Below are positions 21,871 to 28,933 of a DNA stretch of 28,933 bases, one piece after another. The translations under genes were made by a program, and so were the position numbers. The notes beneath the pieces are model-generated. The model was not told the origin of the DNA. It made no database searches and saw only the letters and a list, made by a program, of their open reading frames with translations. The DNA is from Candidatus Aminicenantota bacterium (GTDB lineage Bacteria > Acidobacteriota > Aminicenantia > UBA2199). The DNA lies in NCBI GenBank assembly GCA_020355945.1, contig CP070627.1, forward strand, positions 4,460,565 through 4,489,497, given 5' to 3'. Numbering within the stretch: position 1 is the stretch's first letter; each line of letters opens with the position of its first letter.

Positions 21871-23364
21871 ATGAAGAAGATAGGTATAATTGCTGCAATA
21901 AGTTTTTTGGCAGGGGCGATCTTTTTCGCGTTAACCTTTGGCTATTTTCAACGGGCCAATGCCCCGGATGTTCCCAATATGGTTGAGGAACAGGAACAAG
22001 AAACTGTTACCACACTGGCCCCGCCAACTGTAAAAGCAGACACAATAGCCAGTGGAAACGGAGACGTTTTCAATTTCGCTCCATTGGTTAAAAAGGTAAG
22101 GTCTGCCGTAGTAAAAGTCACATCCGAATCCCTGGTACAAAGGCGACGGTCTTTTTTTAATGATGATTTCTTTGACCGGTTCTTCAATGCCCCGGGCCGG
22201 GGAGAAAGACAACGGGTATCCGGGACAGGTTCGGGTTTCTTTATCTCGGCGGACGGGTATATTTTAACCAACAACCATGTGGTGAAAAATGCCATTAAAA
22301 TAAAAATTACCGATATTAATGGAAAAGAATACATTGCTAAAAAAATCGGGACGGATCCCAAATCCGACCTGGCCCTATTAAAAATTAAAGGAAAAAACCA
22401 TCCCTTTATCCGGTTGGGTGATTCCGATAAGCTGGAAGTGGGAGAATGGGTGTTAGCCATTGGCAACCCGTTGGAACAGGACTTGACCGTCACTTCCGGC
22501 ATCGTATCTGCCAAAGGAAGAGAGTTGAGGGGTTTGGAAGTGGATTACCAGAACTTTATCCAGACCGATGCTGCCATTAACCAGGGCAATTCCGGCGGAC
22601 CGCTGATCAACATGCAAGGTAAGGCTATTGGTGTTAATTCTGTCATTCTTTCTACCAGCGGCGGTAACATCGGCATTGGATTTGCCATCCCTTCCAACAT
22701 GGCCAGGAAAGTGATCCGGGACTTAAAAAAAGAAGGCCGGGTGGTGCGGGGATATATGGGCGTTTCCATCACTGAAATCACAGATGATGAAGCAAAAGAT
22801 TTTGAATACCCCCACGGTGGCGTCCTGATCGTGAAAGTGGATGAAGATACACCTGCTAAGGAAGCCGGATTAAAAAAATACGATTTAATCTTTGAAGTTA
22901 ATGGAAAGAAAATTAAATCTGCCACGGAATTGCGAACCATTATTGCCAACCACAGCCCCGGAGATGTGGTGCGATTAACCATTTACAGGAAAGATACAAA
23001 GAAAACCGTTGAAGTGAAGGTAACCGAAGCGCCGGACAGTGTAAAGATACGAAGTGATGATGAGGATGGTACAGTCATTGACCTGGGCATGACCTTGAGA
23101 AATAACAGCCGCTCCCTGGCGCGGCAATACGAGCTGGGAACTTCGGAAGGAGTCGTGGTCATGGAAGTTGAGCGGGGTGGTGTCGCCTATGAAAACGGGC
23201 TGCGGGCCGGCGATGTCATTATTGGAGTTAACAGGGACCAGGTTGAAAGTGTGCGGCAGTTCCGGGAAATTATGTCCGGGAAGAGAAGTGGTTCCCGGGT
23301 CCTGATGACCATTGTCCGCCGCGACGGCAGTGAAAATCTCCTCCGCTTCAGGATTCCCGATTAG
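21871..23364 (+). CDS. htrA: HtrA/DegP-family periplasmic serine protease with two PDZ domains
   Basis: The 497-residue protein begins with a signal peptide or anchor (KKIGIIAAISFLAGAIFFALTFGYF). The trypsin-like domain has the triad His136 (TNNHVV), Asp166 (KSDLALL) and Ser241 (QGNSGGPL). PDZ1 covers about 285-375 (RGYMGVSITEI, GGVLIVKVDEDTPAKEAGLKKYDLI) and PDZ2 about 400-490 (LGMTLRNN, EGVVVMEVERGGVAYENGLRAGDVI). A Q-linker and a FFNDDFFDRFF loop typical of DegP precede the catalytic core. It degrades or chaperones misfolded envelope proteins. It has its own promoter and GAGGAGG. Confidence 0.95.
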   Translation: MKKIGIIAAISFLAGAIFFALTFGYFQRANAPDVPNMVEEQEQETVTTLAPPTVKADTIASGNGDVFNFAPLVKKVRSAVVKVTSESLVQRRRSFFNDDFFDRFFNAPGRGERQRVSGTGSGFFISADGYILTNNHVVKNAIKIKITDINGKEYIAKKIGTDPKSDLALLKIKGKNHPFIRLGDSDKLEVGEWVLAIGNPLEQDLTVTSGIVSAKGRELRGLEVDYQNFIQTDAAINQGNSGGPLINMQGKAIGVNSVILSTSGGNIGIGFAIPSNMARKVIRDLKKEGRVVRGYMGVSITEITDDEAKDFEYPHGGVLIVKVDEDTPAKEAGLKKYDLIFEVNGKKIKSATELRTIIANHSPGDVVRLTIYRKDTKKTVEVKVTEAPDSVKIRSDDEDGTVIDLGMTLRNNSRSLARQYELGTSEGVVVMEVERGGVAYENGLRAGDVIIGVNRDQVESVRQFREIMSGKRSGSRVLMTIVRRDGSENLLRFRIPD

Positions 23365-23388
23365 CCCTTTTACTTACAATTGCCACAA

Positions 23389-23436
23389 AGATACACGAAG
23401 CGGGCGGCGCAGTGATTGGTGCGCCGGGAATTACCG
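23389..23436 (+). repeat. Intergenic repeat, truncated copy 3, with 31-nt hairpin repeat copy B
   Basis: GCCACAAAG (23389 on) and GCGGGCGGCGC repeat the start of copy 1 read on its minus strand. Positions 23406-23436 are the second copy of the 31-nt hairpin repeat (arms GGCGCA and TGCGCC). It lies between the convergent htrA and dsbD genes, where a bidirectional transcript end would be useful. Confidence 0.6.
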
Positions 23437-23439
23437 TAA

Positions 23440-25275
23440 TTACAGGGAATCGATAATCTTGAGGAACTCATCCTTTTTTTTGAAACCGTAAAAGCGATGG
23501 ATTTCTGTCCCGTCAGGTTTGAAAAAAATCACCGTGGGCATGCCAATGACCTTTAAAGATTTTCTCAATTCTTCATTGGCTTCATTCCTTTTGGTAAAAT
23601 CCAGCTTCACCAGGACAAAATCCTTTAACCTCCCTGAAACTTCAGGGGTTTTAAAGGTATATTTTTCGAGTTCTTTACAAGCCACACACCAATCGGCATA
23701 GGTATCGATCATCATCAGTTTGTTTTCTGCTCTGGCCAGTGATTTTCCTTCTTCAAGACTGGAGATCCAGGGCAAATGTATTCTTTCCGTTGATTCCCCG
23801 GCATACTTTGCCGGGAAATATTTCATTTCCACTGCTTTGACAAAGAGTAAAGCACCAATTAAGAAGATCAATACCACAATCACCTTAAAGGTTTTACTTT
23901 TGACTTCATCCTCTTCCAGGGGTTTGAAGAGTCCCATAAAGATACCGGCAGACACCAGGAAAATACCCCACAGCAGCAAGCTGACCCAGGGAGCGGCAAT
24001 GGTGCCTAGAAAATAAATACCGCCTCCCAATAAAACCAGGGCAAAGAAATATTTAATATAATTCATCCACTTGCCACCTTTAGGCAAGGTAGAAACAAGC
24101 CCGGAAAAGGTTCCCACCACCAGGAAAATAATTCCCATTCCCATGGAGAAGGTGAAGGTCAACCAGAACCCCAGGAGAATATTGCCGGTCTGGCTGATCC
24201 AGGAAAGAAGCGCAATAAGAACAGGACCCACACAAGGAGCAGCAATGATCCCGGAAATACCACCCACCAATAAAGAACCAAAGATTTCGCTCTTGTAACC
24301 GGATTGGACTTTAGAGGAAAGAGAACTGGGTACCTTTATCTCGAAAAAACCGGCAAGACTCAAACCCATGACGATAAAAATTGCAGATATGACAATGACA
24401 ACAACAGGGTTCTGGAAAGATACCCCCATCATGGTGCCGGTGGCAGCAGCAATTACACCCAACACCGAATACACAAACGCCAGACCCAACACAAAAAATA
24501 TAGAAAGATAAAACCCCTTTAATTTCTTTTTGCCGCTCCGGGTGCCAATATACCCCATCACAATGGGAATAACCGGGTAGACACAGGGTGTCAGACTGGT
24601 TAACAAACCGGCCAGAAATACCACCAGGAATAAAAAAAATGATTTTTTTTCCAATTCCTGTTTTATCATCCGCTCGATCCATTGGGAATACGATTCCCCT
24701 TCTTTTTTCCCGCGGTCTTCTTTACCTTCCTCTTCCTTCCCTTTACCAATCATTTTTACTTCTTTAAAGGTTTGTTTAATGGTAACCTCAAGTTCTTTTC
24801 CCTCGGGCCGGAAACACACCTCCTGGGGTTTCTCCTGGCAAATTTGATACGACACCTTGAATTTTAACTTCACAGGGTCGGTAATATCCTTTAACGACCT
24901 GACATAAACCTTCACGGCGAATTGACCTTTAAAAACCATCTCATCGGCATAAGCAACACCCCTGGGAAATACCGCATCTATCATTTCCAGGTAGTCATTT
25001 TTTTCCAATTCAATCTTAAAAAAGTTATTCTTCAAATCCGTGATGTGGTGACTTTCATCCAGGTCAAATTTGAACAGGATAAGCCCTTCATCGTATTTGA
25101 CTTCGGTGTCAATATCCGGTTCTGCTTTGCCAAAGGGCTGCTCACCAACAAACTGGCTGTAACCGTAAACAGCAAACATGAACACGCATACCAACAAAAA
25201 CACCAACCTCAACCCAAAGGCAAGACCATCAATGGTATTATTCTTCACTCTTTTTTTCATCATTTTGTCACCCAT
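23440..25275 (-). CDS. dsbD: Thiol:disulfide interchange protein DsbD
   Basis: The 611-residue protein has all three DsbD parts. After a signal segment (LAFGLRLVFLLVCVFMFAVYGYS) comes the periplasmic alpha domain with its reactive pair (YQICQEKPQEVCF). The membrane beta domain, about 200-470, has LTPCVYPVIPIVMG and AAPCVGPVLIALL cysteines in eight hydrophobic helices. A C-terminal thioredoxin domain has YADWCVACKEL (Cys530, Cys533) and GMPTVIFF. It passes reducing power from cytoplasmic thioredoxin to periplasmic thiols. The start is uncertain: the ATG at 25275 would be nearly leaderless, while the ATG at 25263 would have a short leader with GGGTG. Confidence 0.95.
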   Translation of the reverse strand: MGDKMMKKRVKNNTIDGLAFGLRLVFLLVCVFMFAVYGYSQFVGEQPFGKAEPDIDTEVKYDEGLILFKFDLDESHHITDLKNNFFKIELEKNDYLEMIDAVFPRGVAYADEMVFKGQFAVKVYVRSLKDITDPVKLKFKVSYQICQEKPQEVCFRPEGKELEVTIKQTFKEVKMIGKGKEEEGKEDRGKKEGESYSQWIERMIKQELEKKSFFLFLVVFLAGLLTSLTPCVYPVIPIVMGYIGTRSGKKKLKGFYLSIFFVLGLAFVYSVLGVIAAATGTMMGVSFQNPVVVIVISAIFIVMGLSLAGFFEIKVPSSLSSKVQSGYKSEIFGSLLVGGISGIIAAPCVGPVLIALLSWISQTGNILLGFWLTFTFSMGMGIIFLVVGTFSGLVSTLPKGGKWMNYIKYFFALVLLGGGIYFLGTIAAPWVSLLLWGIFLVSAGIFMGLFKPLEEDEVKSKTFKVIVVLIFLIGALLFVKAVEMKYFPAKYAGESTERIHLPWISSLEEGKSLARAENKLMMIDTYADWCVACKELEKYTFKTPEVSGRLKDFVLVKLDFTKRNEANEELRKSLKVIGMPTVIFFKPDGTEIHRFYGFKKKDEFLKIIDSL

Positions 25276-25284
25276 AAAGGTTGC

Positions 25285-25313
25285 ATTTTAACAGCACAAC
25301 AGCCGATTGTCAA
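25285..25313 (-). promoter_or_regulatory. Promoter of dsbD
   Basis: Minus-strand TTGACA (25313-25308), 17-nt spacer, TAAAAT (25290-25285). The expected start near 25278 is about 3 nt before the first ATG. Confidence 0.65.
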
Positions 25314-25561
25314 TAGCGACAGTTTTTTGACATGGGACTAAAGAATTTTTTGACTTTTAAAGATATATATGGAGAATTTTTACGAAACTTGCCCGGGTTA
25401 CACTGCCGGGTATCCTGGAAACTTACGGCAAAGAAATCAAGCATGACAGAACCAATAAGAGGAAAAGATTAATATCAATTCTCTAAATAAAGAAATCCCG
25501 GTTGACGTTTTTCAATAGTTGGTATCAAAATTGCTTAATCCAGGTGGAGTAGAACCGTCAC

Positions 25562-27490
25562 ATGAAGACTAAAATAAAACATAACGTTTTGTCTATTTAC
25601 TGTGTTTTATGCGTTGTGCTTTTTTCTGCTTTTGCTTTGCACTCGCAGGGTATTTCTCCAACATTAAAGGAAATCGAAGAATTATACACCAAAGCCAGGT
25701 ATTCCCTGGTGTTGGAGAAATCGCTGGATATCCTTAACACAAAGGAAGACCGACTCACCCCTCTTGAAGCAGCCTTTTTGCACTATTACATCGCCATGGC
25801 CTATAAAAAAAATCACAACCATGAAATAGCCAGCGATTATTTTAAGAAAATTACTCTAAAGTATCCTGGTTCGGATTATGCGAAATCAGCTTACCTGGAG
25901 TTAGCGGATATTTTTAAGGATGACTACTTTCAACAAGAAGCTTACCTGGAAAAGTTATTTGCAGGCTTTCCCGACACCCCTGAAGCCGTCCGGGCGGGAA
26001 TTGAATTGAGCAAGGGTTACCTGCAGCTTAAAAATTTCCGGAAAGCTTTAACAATAATGGAAACCATTGTGAACCTGTGGAAAAAAGGGGAAGAGAACCC
26101 GGAATTGTATATATTAATGGCAGTGGGATATTCCGGGATAAAAGATTATCTCGAAGCCATTGATTACCTGAGGAAAGCGGAAAAAACAATCAAACCTGCC
26201 ATCGAAAGCAATCCCTATTATTTATTCGAAGCAGGGAAAATATTACACAATAATCTCAATTTCCGCAGAGCGATTGATTATCTTGAACGATTATTTAATG
26301 TATATCCCAAATACAAAGGTATTCCCGGGGCGGCGAATCTATTGGCGCTGTGTTATGAACGAGAGGATAAGCTCTTTTTAAGTGCGGTGTTTTTAATCAA
26401 AGCCATTGAGAAAAACCCGCCTAAAAACCATCTTTACACCCTATTTTTGAATCTTGGCCGCATTTTAGGGAAACTGGAAGAAGAAGAATTTAAAAAAATA
26501 AAACGAAGTTATCCCCTTTATTCCGATGCCCAAAAGTTACTGACCTATGTTAAAAATAATTCCCTGGATTCCCAGCAGCAGCGAACCGCTGCTCTATTAT
26601 TGAGTGATGAATTCAAAAAAAGTGATAATATGGAGATGGTGGTGGATAATTTTTATAAATTTTTGAAAGAAAAACGAGACCCCCTGGTGGAAAAATTATT
26701 CAGGCAAAACCTGGATAATTACCTGTATGACCTGGATAAAGAAGAAAACGATCAACAGGTATTCAAAGTTTGGGTTAAAGTGAAAAGCAGGAAAAGTTAC
26801 CTTTCGGCTGAGAATTTACTCCGGTTTGGAGAGATTTTGTCGCGGATGAAACTATTTGCCAATGCAGAAGAAATTTACCGGCACCTGCTCAAATATAGAA
26901 TGTTTGCGCAGCATTGGCCGCCAGCCAGGAAACGATTGATAAGAATCCTTTTCCAATTGGGGCGGTATGAGGAGTGCATTCGACATACCAGGCAGTTGAC
27001 CCCGGGCAGCCAGGCGGAAAAAAATGAATTCAACTATTATAAAATCTTTTCCCTTGGGCAGCTTAAAAAGGGCAATGAAGTAAAAAACCTCCTGGATTCG
27101 GGCGCTGCTGATTTCGACGAAATAACCGATATCTTTCAATATCGAATTTCCTTATTCAAAGCTGAGCACCTGGAAAAAGAAAAAAAATATCATGAGGCAT
27201 TGGATATATACCAGCAGATGATCCGTTTTAAACAAGTGCCCCGGGAGGATGAAGGCTGCTTGCTGGTTTCCATTGCCGATTTATACTATGAATTAAACGA
27301 CCTGGAGTCGTCATTGAGTTATTATCGCCTGGCAGAGAAAGCCAATATCAACATGGAGTGGGTCTTATTCCGAATGATTAAGATATTAAGAGAGTTGAAC
27401 AAAAGGTCAGAGGCTGAAAAGGAACTGGAAAAACTAAAGAAGATCAATCCTGGTTCGTTTTGGGTCAGACAGTTGAATAAAGATGTCTGA
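25562..27490 (+). CDS. Exported tetratricopeptide-repeat protein
   Basis: This 642-residue protein has a signal peptide (LSIYCVLCVVLFSAFALHSQG). The rest is almost wholly helical TPR or TPR-like pairs, for example AAFLHYYIAMAYKKNHNHEIASDYFKKITLKYP, NPYYLFEAGKILHNNLNFRRAIDYLERLFNVYP-type and CLLVSIADLYYELNDLESSLSYYRLAEKA-type units given here only in part. The even spacing and P-S/G-S turns suggest a solenoid for protein contacts in the periplasm, resembling BamD/YbgF-like repeats. A GGTGGAG about 11 nt before the ATG is a modest ribosome site. Partners unknown. Confidence 0.8.
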   Translation: MKTKIKHNVLSIYCVLCVVLFSAFALHSQGISPTLKEIEELYTKARYSLVLEKSLDILNTKEDRLTPLEAAFLHYYIAMAYKKNHNHEIASDYFKKITLKYPGSDYAKSAYLELADIFKDDYFQQEAYLEKLFAGFPDTPEAVRAGIELSKGYLQLKNFRKALTIMETIVNLWKKGEENPELYILMAVGYSGIKDYLEAIDYLRKAEKTIKPAIESNPYYLFEAGKILHNNLNFRRAIDYLERLFNVYPKYKGIPGAANLLALCYEREDKLFLSAVFLIKAIEKNPPKNHLYTLFLNLGRILGKLEEEEFKKIKRSYPLYSDAQKLLTYVKNNSLDSQQQRTAALLLSDEFKKSDNMEMVVDNFYKFLKEKRDPLVEKLFRQNLDNYLYDLDKEENDQQVFKVWVKVKSRKSYLSAENLLRFGEILSRMKLFANAEEIYRHLLKYRMFAQHWPPARKRLIRILFQLGRYEECIRHTRQLTPGSQAEKNEFNYYKIFSLGQLKKGNEVKNLLDSGAADFDEITDIFQYRISLFKAEHLEKEKKYHEALDIYQQMIRFKQVPREDEGCLLVSIADLYYELNDLESSLSYYRLAEKANINMEWVLFRMIKILRELNKRSEAEKELEKLKKINPGSFWVRQLNKDV

Positions 27491-27525
27491 AAAAAAAGAA
27501 AAAAAGGAAAAAGGCAAAAAGGTGC

Positions 27526-27553
27526 CAGGCAAGTTATTCCAGGCAAGTTATTC
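27526..27553. repeat. 14-nt perfect tandem duplication
   Basis: CAGGCAAGTTATTC occurs twice in direct succession (27526-27539 and 27540-27553), right at the 3' end of the M20 remnant. It lies between the TPR gene and the minus-strand cphA. Confidence 0.85.
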
Positions 27554-27667
27554 CGCTGACATCGGGTCAATTGCAGGCACCCGGATAATGTCTGCCATGA
27601 ATTGAATCATGTTTCTCCTTGAATCTTCAATGTGCTTAAAGATAAACGAAGATTGCTTATTGCTCAT
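27548..27667 (-). pseudogene. N-terminal remnant of an M20-family peptidase
   Basis: A 39-codon frame starts at the ATG at 27667, 20 nt downstream of the cphA stop on the same strand, and ends at TAA in the 14-nt tandem repeat. Its product, with FKHIEDSRRNMIQFMADIIRVPAIDP, matches the opening of M20/ArgE/DapE-like deacylases and dipeptidases, where a helix precedes the L-I-R-I-P-s-v-x-P turn. All metal ligands and the rest of the protein (about 370 residues) are absent. I infer a deletion remnant. A free-standing micropeptide is less likely, as there is no clear ribosome site. Confidence 0.5.
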
Positions 27668-27686
27668 GATGCCGGCTGCGTTTTTT

Positions 27687-28933
27687 TTAAGCTGTTTTCG
27701 CTTTTTTCTTTATCTTATCAAGCAGGATCCGGTTAGTTAATATCGCTTTATAATCCAGTACATCTTGAATCACTTGTTGTATGTCATCTGCCTGGAGCAC
27801 TACGATATCGCCAGCAGATGCCATCTCCAGGGCTTTCCGGGTAGCTTCTCTTCCATCGAGGATAATGGCTATATTCTCTTTTTCATAACCTGCTTTGATA
27901 AGGCCTTCTTGTACCAACTCACAGGTCTCCCCGGGCTCTCTATTGCGGGGATCCGTATCGGTAATCACAACATAATCATAAAATTCGGCAAGGCTTTCTC
28001 CAAAATCAATGATATCCCGGGTCCTGCGATTTCCGGTGCCAACTGCCATCCTGATCTTTTTTCCCGGGGCAATAAAAGGAAGCATCTGCCCAGTAGCTTT
28101 AACGGCTCCGATATTGTGGCTGTAGTCAACCATTACCTTAAAATTACCCATATCAATAATGTTCATTCTGCCGGGAGATTGGCCAATGGATGGACTGAAA
28201 CTGACCACGCCAGCTCTTATTTGTTTCTCGTTTAATCCCAGTGCATAGGTTGCAGCAACTGCAGCCAGGGTATTTGACACATTGAAGAGGGCATAGCCGC
28301 CGAAGGTGAGTGGTATTTCATTTACTTTGGCAACCGTGGATACCAAAGGTCCTTTTTGAATGATAAGTGATCCATCGATAAGGGTTACAATAATATTTCC
28401 ATCGGCATGGTGTTTTAGCAATTCAGGGTTATCGTGCTTGAGAGAAAACAGGATTACCTGTGCTTTTGTTTGCTCTTTCAGGGTCAATACCAATTCATCA
28501 TCGGCATTCAATACCGCGTAACCGGTTGGTTTGACAGTCTCAACCAGGGTGCCTTTTAACCTGGTCAGGTCTTCGAGAGTATTGATTCCTCCTTCACCGA
28601 GGTGATCCGGGGTGATATTTGTTATCACGGCAACATCGCTTTCCTCAAATCCCAGTCCTCTTCGAATAATTCCTCCTCTTGCCACTTCTAATACAGCATG
28701 ATCTACGGAAGCATCCATCAGCACAATCTTTGCCCCTTCAGGTCCGCTGTAGTCCCCTTCGATAATAGAGTTATTGCCAATGACAATGCCGTCAGTTGAG
28801 GTCATACCGACACTCTTTCCATTCAGCCCAAGGATATGTGAAATGAGCCTGACGGTTGTTGTTTTGCCGTTTGTACCGGTAACGGCTGCAATGGGGATGT
28901 CATATTTAGATCCCGGGGGAAAAAGCATGTCTA
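27687..28933 (-). CDS. cphA: Cyanophycin synthetase, C-terminal Mur-ligase part (5' end outside window)
   Basis: The frame is open to the window edge and the Met at 28928 lies inside the conserved DMLFPPG that precedes the Mur-ligase domain, so the gene starts outside. Visible features are the P-loop AVTGTNGKTTTVRLI, GMTSTDGIVIGN, LEVARGGIIRRGLGF, NITPDHLGEGGI, the SPSIGQSPGRMNI block and the C-terminal VMVDYSHNIGAVKATG. These match CphA, which builds multi-L-arginyl-poly-L-aspartate; this half adds arginine to the aspartate side chain. The ATP-grasp half is not visible, so a related Mur-ligase-only protein cannot be excluded. Confidence 0.88.
   Translation of the reverse strand, partial: DMLFPPGSKYDIPIAAVTGTNGKTTTVRLISHILGLNGKSVGMTSTDGIVIGNNSIIEGDYSGPEGAKIVLMDASVDHAVLEVARGGIIRRGLGFEESDVAVITNITPDHLGEGGINTLEDLTRLKGTLVETVKPTGYAVLNADDELVLTLKEQTKAQVILFSLKHDNPELLKHHADGNIIVTLIDGSLIIQKGPLVSTVAKVNEIPLTFGGYALFNVSNTLAAVAATYALGLNEKQIRAGVVSFSPSIGQSPGRMNIIDMGNFKVMVDYSHNIGAVKATGQMLPFIAPGKKIRMAVGTGNRRTRDIIDFGESLAEFYDYVVITDTDPRNREPGETCELVQEGLIKAGYEKENIAIILDGREATRKALEMASAGDIVVLQADDIQQVIQDVLDYKAILTNRILLDKIKKKAKTA

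Noticed and set aside
21948..22514. 188-residue minus-strand open frame
   Set aside because: Antisense to the htrA catalytic domain, low-complexity Ser/Pro-rich product.
25361..25486. Protein-like stretch without a start codon (…ARVTLPGILETYGKEIKHD…)
   Set aside because: It could be the tail of a lost gene, but only about 40 codons exist, no family was recognised and there is no start; not strong enough to annotate.

Overview
The window looks like a chromosomal segment of an uncultured diderm heterotroph. Exported lipoproteins, an outer-membrane-type DUF5916 protein, a six-bladed beta-propeller protein, a full-length DsbD, two AmrB/MEMO paralogs and GC-rich intergenic repeats resemble what is common in Candidatus Aminicenantes and neighbouring acidobacterial lineages. 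That placement is inference from gene content, not a phylogeny. Nearly all visible promoters are sigma-70 type with 17-nt spacers. Most genes have clear Shine-Dalgarno sites; two appear almost leaderless. No tRNA, rRNA or CRISPR array was seen.

Layout. 1-254: the 3' end of a succinate dehydrogenase/fumarate reductase iron-sulfur subunit, followed by a GC-rich intergenic repeat. 398-3923: a small-molecule or sugar modification cluster with a HemK-like methyltransferase and a NodU/TobZ-type carbamoyltransferase overlapping by 4 nt, convergent with a PP-loop N-acetyl-sugar amidotransferase. 4028-6993: an accessory island with a Panacea-antitoxin/RelE-like toxin operon, an ORF-less group II intron (about 694 nt, apparently damaged in domain V) and a DUF4160/DUF2442 pair. 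7047-16646: secreted and housekeeping genes, namely a DUF5916 barrel protein, a creatininase-family lipoprotein, amrB copy 1, a TatD nuclease, an HExxH lipoprotein, a beta-propeller protein, a class I/II aminotransferase, a cupin and amrB copy 2. 16820-18100: a beta-class DNA methyltransferase fused to a degenerate staphylococcal-nuclease-like domain. 18217-20738: a fused FakA-FakB fatty-acid kinase followed by plsY, together a route from fatty acid to lysophosphatidate. 20739-21251: repeat-rich intergenic DNA. 21252-23364: Hsp20 and an HtrA protease, with DsbD (23440-25275, minus) converging on htrA; this group serves protein quality control. 25562-27490: an exported TPR protein. 27548-28933: an M20-peptidase remnant and the C-terminal Mur-ligase half of a cyanophycin synthetase cut by the window edge.

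Most notable points: the ORF-less group II intron between two toxin-antitoxin-like modules, the methyltransferase-SNase fusion, the FakA-FakB fusion coupled to plsY, the amrB duplication, an exported creatininase homolog, and a composite repeat family, one copy of which supplies the last codons of plsY.
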